Shown here: piece by piece, positions 59,301 to 64,000 of the stretch
Position numbering within the stretch: position 1 is the first letter of the stretch
How the letters are laid out: the number at the start of each line of letters is the position of its first letter
Assembly (NCBI RefSeq): GCF_000003815.2
Contig: NC_049996.1
Coordinates: 3,731,408 to 3,795,407 of the forward strand
Direction of reading: 5' to 3'
DNA: 64,000 nt
DNA from: Branchiostoma floridae
Lineage: Eukaryota; Chordata; Leptocardii; Amphioxiformes; Branchiostomatidae
Notes under the pieces: model-generated
What the model saw: the letters and a program-made list of their open reading frames with translations, nothing else
Database searches by the model: none
Told to the model about the DNA's origin: nothing
Position numbers and translations under genes: made by a program

Positions 59301-62300
59301 CGTTTGACTTACAACTTTGTGCATATAGCTGTCGTTAGTAGTTGCACAACAGGAATCAAAACCTTGTGTACCATTTCATTCGTTGTTTCTGTGTTTTTAC
59401 AAGCAATTTGAATGCATTTGCTTTAAATTCTTATTGATAACCTATGGCGTCCTTCGTCTCTTTTCAGGAATGCTTCTTTCTCACGCCTCCGTAGAGGCAG
59501 AAGACGCCGCAGATTATTTACTACAATAAGTGTCATTCCAGATACGGCGGCCATTTTGGATTTCCCGTTGTCATCTGGGGTCATTGCACCAAAACGAGGC
59601 TTGTATGCCATCATTGCATTATGCCTCGTTTTGATGCAATAGCCCCAGATGACCCTGGGAAATCCAAAATGGCTACCGCATCTGGAATGACACTTATTGA
59701 TCTGAGTTGTTTGTTGGTGTTGCAGTTTAGAGATCATTCATTAAACCTGCATTGTGTTCAAAGAGGTTCTGCATTCACCAAAAAGTTATACTACAGCAAA
59801 CATTTCTATGACCGTCTTTCACCTTCGTCAGGGCAATACTGACTGGTTCACTTTGTATATAATGCTGAGCTAGGCAAACCGTGAATCATTGCCCCGAAGA
59901 AGTAGACCGACGGTCACCAAAACGTTGGCCTTGGTAGTGTGTAAAAGGCATTCTTTTTTTATAGTCATTGAGACATTCACTAGCTGGATGAAATGATTCA
60001 CAGATGTATTGTAAATGTCGTGCAAGGTTTTTGATAGCTGTATGAAGGATGCAAACTAGCAAATGCGTGGGGACGCACAGTTTGAAAAAGTACTGTACCT
60101 GGTCGACCTCATTCGGCCTTGTGGGTCTCGGTGACTAGAAAAGTCGTTAAAGAGTTAAAAAGTCATGCTGTAAGAATAGTCAATGTTGGTTGTACACAAA
60201 AAAAGACAGAGTTAAGGGGGAGGGGGGCAGGCTGCAACTAATCTTCTGCAGAGATCCAGGGATTTCTTTAATGCTATGAGGATGCAGAGGTTATATTTTA
60301 AACAGCAAAGTAGTAGCCCAAGACTCCTTTTCAGCAAATAATGACAGAATCTTGCTGGTAGTCTTCGCTACCACTTGCTCCATTGTCAGTCTTGAAGGGT
60401 CTTGCAGGTTGGTGGGGGAGGGGGGTGGACAAAGTTTCAAAAATACGTACCTCGCCTAGAATATTCTGACAGTAGTTGTGGGGAAAAGATGACACGTTTG
60501 TTTTAGTTGGCTCGCAGATGGTAATGTTATAATTGCAGTCTTTTTTGTGTGCTTCCTTATATGCGCATTTTCTATAGTGTTCTATTAACTGTTTTTTTAC
60601 AGAGCTGCTGAGACAAGCAAAGGGACATAATTTTCCATTTTGCACTGAATATGTTCTCCTAATCTGTTCTGATATTGAAAAATATCTTTACAGCTAAATT
60701 CTCTTCGCCAGGCCTAAAGTCACTTGGGCATGTTGCTATCATGTTTTTCAAAAATATAGTTGAACTAGCTGCAACCTTGTAATACTGACACATTGTAGGC
60801 CTCTTGGAGCACAAGCCAAGGTGTGGGAATGGTGCAAGTCTTAGCTATGCATGTGTTAACATTGTAATTTTTTGTGTAATCGACATGAAAGCAGCACAAT
60901 CCGTTTGTGTGCAATCGACATAAAAGGTGCACAGTACGTTTTTGTGCAATTTTACATAAAGGGTGCAGTTTCGGTGAATTGTGCCTTTTACCGGACTCAG
61001 CAGCGCTGAAGTAAAAACAAAAAAGAGGCAAAATGCATAATATTATTTAGAGTGACGTCATGCGGTTATAGAGTGCTCGAGAGTTATGCTTACGCATGCG
61101 CAGTGGTTTGCGCATCATTCTCCCAGCCTTTCGTGCTTTGCAAACGAACATGCTCGCTTTTTAGAGTTAGAAAGTTACTCAGGCAGGCCATACAAAGAGT
61201 TTGTAAGGAGCTCGGAGTGGACAAATGCATTAGGTAACTTTTATAGAGATGGCAAAGCAAGTATCAAAAGATTGCACGCTTTTGAAGCTTAAGCGTATCA
61301 TAACAAGCATTGAAAACGCCCTAAAATATTTCGATATTCTTTGGAAGCATTTGGTATCTATTAATTGAAAAATCTTTTCAAATGGGGTTTTATGTTTTTA
61401 CCTGAATCTATATACAGTTTGATAAAACTGTGTTTTTTCATCCCGTTTTTTTTAGCAGAACTTGTTTTTCATTTGAAATTCCAGCGCAAAATGTTGAGGC
61501 TCTCTTTTGTACTTGCTCTATAGCTAACATCTCGTTTCGGACATTCAGTAGTCAATGGCAACTTCAACTATCACGTAACAGACCATGCGCACAACACTTG
61601 CAAAACACCTTACATTCACAATGACACAAAGACCCATATATGGTAGCCTGGTACCAAACTGTTAAGTTAAAACTCGTTCGTATATATTTACCCACATACA
61701 ATGCGAGTATAAAATAAATGTAGATAACTAACAGGGTGGTAACATGCTACCATCTGTAGTAAACGATCTGAAAAGCGAGTAAGGACTTTTTTCTAGGCCA
61801 TATCTTTTCTATATGGATGACATCCAAAACCTGATGCGAGCGTGTGAATAAAAAGAAGATTGACGACCTAAAGACAGATGCTTTAATTATGCAACTTAAG
61901 TAGTCAGGATGGTAGAACAAATGACTGAATACACAGCATATAGTATACCGAATAATAGATTCTACATTTTTGGCCTTTCACATCTTTGATCTTGTAATGT
62001 TCTATGAGATAAGTCCAATCATGAAAGTCTTTCTATATCAATATTTGCATATATTTGCTAATTTTGAAGCTGCTTTGTACGATTTACAGTATGGTTGAAA
62101 ACATTTTTTTCATTTTTTTGATACGGTCGATGATGTCATCCATATAGTCAAATCAATATGGCCCAATGACTGAAATCCAACGAAAGGAAATGGAACGTAC
62201 ATGTATTTTGTAATGGCGGCCATCTTGAATGGCGGCCATCTTGAATGGCGGCCATCTTGAATGGCCGCCATTTTGGATGGCCGCCATGTTGAATTTTAAT

Positions 62301-63231
62301 TTTGTGTACGCTCATCACAACATCGTTCACTGTAGAAGGGTCATTTATATTTCAGAGAGAAGAACACGAAATTCTACTTACGATTTCCACGTTGACTGCA
62401 TAGAGAAGATCGAACGGTACAGCTGCCATGAGGTCCACGAAGAACCAGGTCTTGGCATAGTTCAGGGCTATTGACCTCGCATCGTACACAACTTGACCGG
62501 ACGAGGTCACGTAAGTAGTGCGAAAATTAAGTATAATATCTAGAAAAAAAAGAAAAGTTGATTAAAGTACGGTATACCAACGAACAACTTCATTACGTTA
62601 GTGATTTGCAGGTTGTAAGTTACCGGATAGCAAGCTCTCTGCACACAACCAAATGTTTCTTCGAGATCGACGTTTCAATCTGTCACCTTCTTCAGGGAAA
62701 TTCTGAATGATTCTGTTACGCACTGCAGCATAGGGGTTGCTGCTAATAGATACTGTCCCAAACCTATCTATTCCTGTGTAAATAGGTATGGCATTTTGGA
62801 AATAAATGCAATGTATTTAGTCACGCCCACTGCTCCCGAGTATCATAGCTGCCATAATAGTATTAAATTTAAAGTATAAAATACTGACACGATCACGAGC
62901 AACATACACAACTTCAAGACACACTTGCTATTGTTATCACAAAAACTAGCACAAATTGCATAGAAAAGCTTCTCTTACCTACGATGAAGAGCATTTCTAC
63001 GATGACGTCACTGACGAAGGAAGGTTTGGTGAAGTTGGGACCCCGGCCCTTCTCACAAGGAAGGGCAAACGCCACGTTATATGGTACAACCACTGCGACG
63101 TAAAATGTCGCTAACAATATGATAAAGTCCCAGCCTGACTTGAACATGCTGAAGTGTAAGAGGACGAAATGGGGTTTCTTGATGCTCTCTGTTTTGTACT
63201 CCGGGACGGCCATCTTGTCTGATATAAACCC
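43242..63231 (-). CDS. KCNH3/4/8-like: ELK-type voltage-gated potassium channel (KCNH), 13 exons, N-terminus outside window
   Basis: Gene-level entry. Exons from the 5' side: 62979-63231, 62382-62539, 57669-57867, 56629-56799, 56158-56262, 55525-55724, 54873-54979, 54205-54347, 53009-53229, 50318-50508, 47482-47699, 44432-44529, 43242-43658. They total 2,481 nt (826 codons plus stop), and all phases match. It holds S1-S3, S4 ([17 protein letters not shown]), S5, a glycosylatable turret, the pore with SVGFGN, S6, C-linker, a cyclic-nucleotide-binding homology domain, an acidic [15 protein letters not shown] segment and a C-terminal coiled coil. The [10 protein letters not shown]...LYPEF...HDLTFNLR pattern fits ELK rather than EAG or ERG. 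The PAS domain exons would lie beyond 64000. It forms a tetrameric plasma-membrane K+ channel. Confidence 0.93.
43732..43918. repeat. 187 bp duplication, copy B
   Basis: Direct repeat of 42538-42724, 1,194 bp away, lying in the last ELK intron. It keeps the TCTCGCGAGA palindrome (about 43906-43915). Confidence 0.9.
44115..44431. repeat. About 30 bp tandem repeat abutting the ELK exon 12 donor
   Basis: Roughly ten units of GATGACGTAGGTTGTAACCC then ACCATTTT. The unit nearest the exon contains the donor itself (GTACGTCA on the minus strand), so the TGACGTA core of the repeat equals the splice-site sequence. The TGACGT core also resembles a CRE half site. Confidence 0.8.
44432..44529 (-). CDS. 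ELK exon 12 (coiled-coil start)
   Basis: 98 nt, phase 1 in, 0 out. It encodes [20 protein letters not shown] and [12 protein letters not shown], the first heptads of the C-terminal coiled coil. Acceptor TTTTCTACAG, donor CAG|GTACGT. Confidence 0.85.
44903..44926 (+). promoter_or_regulatory. NRF1 palindrome abutting a DR1 element
   Basis: TGCGCATGCGCA (44903-44914) is the exact NRF1 consensus, and AGGTCAAAGGTGA (44914-44926) is a direct-repeat-1 nuclear receptor site sharing its first base. It lies inside an ELK intron, where it may mark an internal promoter or enhancer. Confidence 0.4.
45110..45292. mobile_element. CCGG-rich foldback element, copy 3
   Basis: GCGTAGGTCCCATTTCCGAA pairs with the right-end TTGGGAATTGGGACCTATGC, and GGGGCCCGGCCGGGA with CCCGGCCGGGCCCC. 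It shares CCGGGATGTTTGCGGAAACG with copy 2. Confidence 0.8.
46625..46765 (+). mobile_element. tRNA-derived SINE fragment
   Basis: GGTTAGCGTCGATGACTTGG followed by GGGTTCGAATCTT resembles the D-arm to T-arm of a tRNA (box A and box B), without a mature tRNA fold. The downstream CCCCAGGGGAAGACATCTTA and CTCAGGTGGAAATAAAC match the body pattern of widespread tRNA-derived SINEs. Confidence 0.5.
47482..47699 (-). CDS. ELK exon 11 (intracellular linker)
   Basis: 218 nt, phase 2 in, phase 1 out. Acceptor CCATTTTCAG; the donor GCAG|GTTTAA is weak. It encodes [20 protein letters not shown] and a Pro/Ser/Gly-rich linker. The VDG-E-D start after LSPR matches the corresponding point in vertebrate KCNH8. 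A second exon related to its first half lies upstream at 48887-49031. Confidence 0.82.
48240..48780. repeat. Weak degenerate repeat in ELK intron 10
   Basis: Phrases such as GTCCAACAAAGAAAG, GTCCAAGAAAGAC and TTCAATAAAGAAAGG, with ACTGATGG...AAAGTATG, recur about every 130-180 bases. The region is A-rich and strongly diverged. Confidence 0.4.
48887..49031 (-). CDS. Duplicated ELK exon (alternative, truncating)
   Basis: Acceptor TCTTGAATGTAG (AG at 49032-49033), phase 2, the same as exon 11. It encodes [20 protein letters not shown] then PSRRRSTG, clearly related to exon 11 (FEFPSRKRS). It continues to [14 protein letters not shown] and a TGA at 48887-48889. An internal donor (GTACGA, 48914) would give phase 2, which does not fit exon 12. 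If used after exon 10, it would end the channel before the coiled coil. It could also be a decayed duplicate. Confidence 0.55.
49032..50317 (-). other. Intron between ELK exon 10 and the duplicated exon
   Basis: 1.3 kb; nothing further recognised. A GGGGTATAAAAGG TATA-like string sits at about 49382 on the plus strand, without a gene following it. Confidence 0.55.
50318..50508 (-). CDS. ELK exon 10 (acidic linker)
   Basis: 191 nt, phase 0 in, phase 2 out. It encodes [20 protein letters not shown] and LEDDDD, then Pro/Ser-rich sequence to LSPR. The LPSI-E-D-E acidic segment is characteristic of ELK C-termini. Acceptor CATTTATTAG, donor AAG|GTTAGG. Confidence 0.85.
50509..53008 (-). other. ELK intron 9 (2.5 kb)
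   Basis: It contains a diverged copy of the hammerhead-like repeat (50645-50750) and a possible 24 nt microexon (52247-52270). Otherwise nothing recognised. Confidence 0.6.
50645..50750 (-). mobile_element. Dispersed hammerhead-like repeat, copy 2 (decayed)
   Basis: The minus strand has GGTGACAGAAGGTCACC but the CTGAAGA core is mutated (CAGGAAG) and GAAA reads AAAA. The downstream GCTAGGTGTCGCTACTATCA matches copy 1. Confidence 0.6.
53009..53229 (-). CDS. ELK exon 9 (cyclic-nucleotide-binding homology domain end)
   Basis: 221 nt, phase 1 in, 0 out. It encodes [40 protein letters not shown] and [13 protein letters not shown] channels do not need cyclic nucleotide and use this domain for gating. 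Acceptor TTCCAACACAG, donor GAG|GTAATG. Confidence 0.93.
53293..53355. repeat. GT microsatellite
   Basis: Near-pure (TG)n with one GCGCGC block, about 60 bases from the ELK exon 9 acceptor. Confidence 0.95.
53386..53965 (-). repeat. Four tandem pseudo-exon copies of the start of ELK exon 9
   Basis: Units near 53400, 53580, 53740 and 53920 each contain the first roughly 45 bases of exon 9 (GTCCAGATCCGCC with AACAAGTCTCCTTTTCC on the plus strand) plus the acceptor side. Spacing is 161-180 bp. The unit at 53400 would still read [16 protein letters not shown] but has lost its AG; the unit at 53740 keeps CCACCACAG but has an early TGA. Between units lie fragments of the GGCGGCCATTTTGG repeat family. 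Confidence 0.8.
54205..54347 (-). CDS. ELK exon 8 (cyclic-nucleotide-binding homology domain)
   Basis: 143 nt, phase 2 in, 1 out. The acceptor CTCACAAG|G restores the Arg codon with exon 7 and gives [20 protein letters not shown], then [20 protein letters not shown]. Donor TTAG|GTGGGT. Confidence 0.93.
54873..54979 (-). CDS. ELK exon 7 (C-linker)
   Basis: 107 nt. It encodes [20 protein letters not shown] and [15 protein letters not shown]. Acceptor TTCCCGTTTTAG, donor TTAAG|GTACTA. Confidence 0.93.
54980..55524 (-). other. ELK intron 6
   Basis: 545 bases, AT-rich, with a CAAACAAACAAA run at about 55497-55512. Nothing else recognised. Confidence 0.75.
55525..55724 (-). CDS. ELK exon 6 (S6 end and C-linker start)
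   Basis: 200 nt. It encodes [20 protein letters not shown] then [20 protein letters not shown] and [16 protein letters not shown]. The S6 gate segment and the C-linker A'-B' helices are recognisable. Acceptor TTTTCTTACAG, donor GAT|GTATGT. Confidence 0.94.
55725..56157 (-). other. ELK intron 5
   Basis: 433 bases; nothing recognised. Confidence 0.75.
56158..56262 (-). CDS. ELK exon 5 (pore helix, selectivity filter)
   Basis: 105 nt. It encodes [20 protein letters not shown] then [13 protein letters not shown]. The filter is SVGFGN, as in KCNH channels (Phe where most Kv channels have Tyr). Acceptor TTTTCCGTTGCAG, donor GGAG|GTAAAC. Confidence 0.95.
56263..56628 (-). other. ELK intron 4
   Basis: 366 bases; nothing recognised. 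Confidence 0.75.
56629..56799 (-). CDS. ELK exon 4 (S5-pore turret)
   Basis: 171 nt. It encodes [20 protein letters not shown] and then an extracellular turret with three N-glycosylation sequons (NRS, NST, NFT), ending [12 protein letters not shown]. The turret is longer and more diverged than the membrane segments, as expected. Donor ACAG|GTAAGC. Confidence 0.92.
56800..57668 (-). other. ELK intron 3
   Basis: 869 bases; nothing recognised. Confidence 0.75.
57669..57867 (-). CDS. ELK exon 3 (S4 and S5)
   Basis: 199 nt. It encodes the voltage sensor [20 protein letters not shown] and S5 ([20 protein letters not shown]). Acceptor TTTTTTTCAG, donor TTGG|GTGAGT. Confidence 0.95.
59525..59698. 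mobile_element. 174 bp foldback element, GGCGGCCATTTT family
   Basis: The arm AATAAGTGTCATTCCAGAT through CGGCGGCCATTTTGGATTTC is mirrored by GAAATCCAAAATGG and CATCTGGAATGACACTTATT. Single-arm relatives occur at 29032-29095, 53478-53545, 53650-53705 and 53812-53880. Confidence 0.85.
59795..59940. mobile_element. Hammerhead-like repeat, two inverted decayed copies
   Basis: The minus-strand copy reads CTGACGAAGGTGAAAGACGG near 59805-59835; the plus-strand copy reads CCGAAGAAGTAGACCGACGG then TCACCAAAACGTTGG near 59892-59928. The two face each other within about 140 bases. Confidence 0.55.
62212..62290. promoter_or_regulatory. Cluster of YY1-like GCGGCCATCTTG motifs
   Basis: GGCGGCCATCTTGAAT occurs three times in tandem (18 bp period), then ATGGCCGCCATTTTGG and ATGGCCGCCATGTTG in a related palindromic form. 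CAAGATGGCGGC is the YY1 core on the minus strand. It lies 90 bases from the ELK exon 2 donor. Confidence 0.5.
62382..62539 (-). CDS. ELK exon 2 (S2-S3)
   Basis: 158 nt. It encodes [20 protein letters not shown] and then [20 protein letters not shown], the S2 end, linker and S3. Acceptor TTTTTTTCTAG, donor ATC|GTAAGT. Confidence 0.95.
62540..62978 (-). other. ELK intron 1 (of this window)
   Basis: 439 bases, most of it a hammerhead-like repeat (62630-62775). Confidence 0.7.
62630..62775 (-). mobile_element. Hammerhead-like repeat, copy 4
   Basis: The minus strand reads CTGAAGAAGGTGACAGATTG directly followed by AAACGTCGAT, so both CTGANGA and GAAAC remain but stem II is shortened. Confidence 0.6.
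62979..63231 (-). CDS. ELK exon 1 of this window (S1, S1-S2)
   Basis: 253 nt, phase 0 in, 1 out. It encodes [20 protein letters not shown] then [20 protein letters not shown], the pre-S1 and S1 segments, and EMLFIV of S2. Acceptor TGCTCTTCCAG, donor TAG|GTAAGA. Being an internal exon, it implies upstream PAS-encoding exons beyond the window. Confidence 0.94.
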
Positions 63232-64000
63232 CTGGAAGAGCACATAGAAAAGGTGTTATCTTAGCAAACGCTTTTTCTTCATCTAATACTACAGCTGTTT
63301 CAGTCTGTCGTGCAACGGTTCCACAATGCCGTTAAAGACTTGAAACAGGTTCAGAGCAAACGACTCTATAGTATTTGACAATGCTTCTCTTGCAAGCACA
63401 TTTCCCTTGTCTTTTGTGTTCACAATAGATGAAGAAAGACTAATGACAATTTCATCTTTACAGCAATGCCTGGCAATGGCAGCAAATTGACAACCTTATT
63501 GAACAGGGTACATGAAGACTTGTTACAATAGTGTACGAAACAAAAGAAAAATGCTTTGCCATTCTGTGACATAATAGAAACTGCACAGTTTATTAACGCT
63601 AAGTGCTCAAAATCAATATTTCTGACAAAAATTGACAATTGACGACAATTCTTTACGGTTGTCGGTTACACATCTTCTGTTTTGTTACACAATGACACTG
63701 TCAAAATCATGACAGTATCTTTTGATAATGGATGCCGGAAAATGAATGTCGGATACGTACATTTATCATAGCCTATTCAGAACTTCTCTAGGACAACATA
63801 CAAAAGGTGCATTCAGTTTGTCTTGATTATCGTGTATCGAGGTTATTGACTTCCATTATGTATTGTAGTAACGCATGACACATCTTTAATGTGTACCCTT
63901 TTGAATATCCCTTGCATTCTAGGCAAATATGAACTATAGGTTAAAAAATGCATGTTAGAAATGGCTAAATTTTACATGCGTTCTAGCGTTAAGCAGTAAT
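63232..64000 (-). other. ELK upstream intron, partial
   Basis: 769 bases to the window edge; no exon recognised. Confidence 0.7.

Larger units (their letters stand above)
57868..62381 (-). other. ELK intron 2 (4.5 kb)
   Basis: No exon was identified. It contains a 174 bp foldback element (59525-59698), two inverted copies of the hammerhead-like repeat (59795-59940), a palindromic YY1-like cluster (62212-62290) and a plus-strand frame (58552-58803) with CKQC cysteines but no clear family. Confidence 0.65.

Overview
The window reads as deuterostome nuclear DNA, most likely a lancelet (Branchiostoma). The grounds are compact multi-exon genes with GT-AG introns, a chordate-type keratin-like intermediate filament gene, an ELK-type KCNH potassium channel, a nucleotidyltransferase plus kinesin-light-chain-like TPR gene of a kind I associate with lancelet genomes, and many short foldback elements and 5S- or tRNA-derived repeats. 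The species is an inference. All recognised large genes lie on the minus strand.

Layout. (1) 1-4668 is one uninterrupted minus-strand reading frame of about 1,550 codons for a mucin-type Thr/Ser/Pro protein built on a 17-residue (51 bp) repeat. It has no internal ATG start and runs off the window. Long ATG-started frames on both strands here are shadows of the repeat. A signal-peptide exon at 10117-10168 has a splice phase that fits. (2) 10.2-17.6 kb has no recognised gene, only repeats and foldback elements. (3) 17.6-27.0 kb is a broken NTase-TPR gene: N-terminal TPR-like helices, a GlnD/DUF294-like nucleotidyltransferase domain with an intact GS...DxE motif, then a long array of 42-residue TPRs. 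It carries two nonsense codons, three frameshifts and an apparent 1.7 kb insertion. (4) 28.2-35.3 kb is a complete seven-exon intermediate filament gene (440 aa), with a TATA box, duplicated CCAAT elements and a polyA signal. (5) 35.5-42.5 kb is intergenic and repeat-rich. (6) 42.7-43.05 kb has two candidate exons of an unidentified plus-strand gene. (7) 43.2-63.2 kb holds thirteen minus-strand exons of an ELK (KCNH3/4/8-type) channel from S1 to the stop codon. Every exon junction is phase-consistent; the PAS-bearing N-terminus lies beyond the right edge.

The most notable points are the hidden mucin frame, the decayed NTase-TPR gene with its split array, a duplicated ELK C-terminal exon that would end the protein early, and three introns in which sequence next to a splice site has been amplified into tandem repeats. 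One of these holds four decayed copies of an ELK cyclic-nucleotide-binding exon. Several foldback families and a repeat with a hammerhead-ribozyme-like core are also present. No tool was run; boundaries come from reading splice sites and codon phase by eye.
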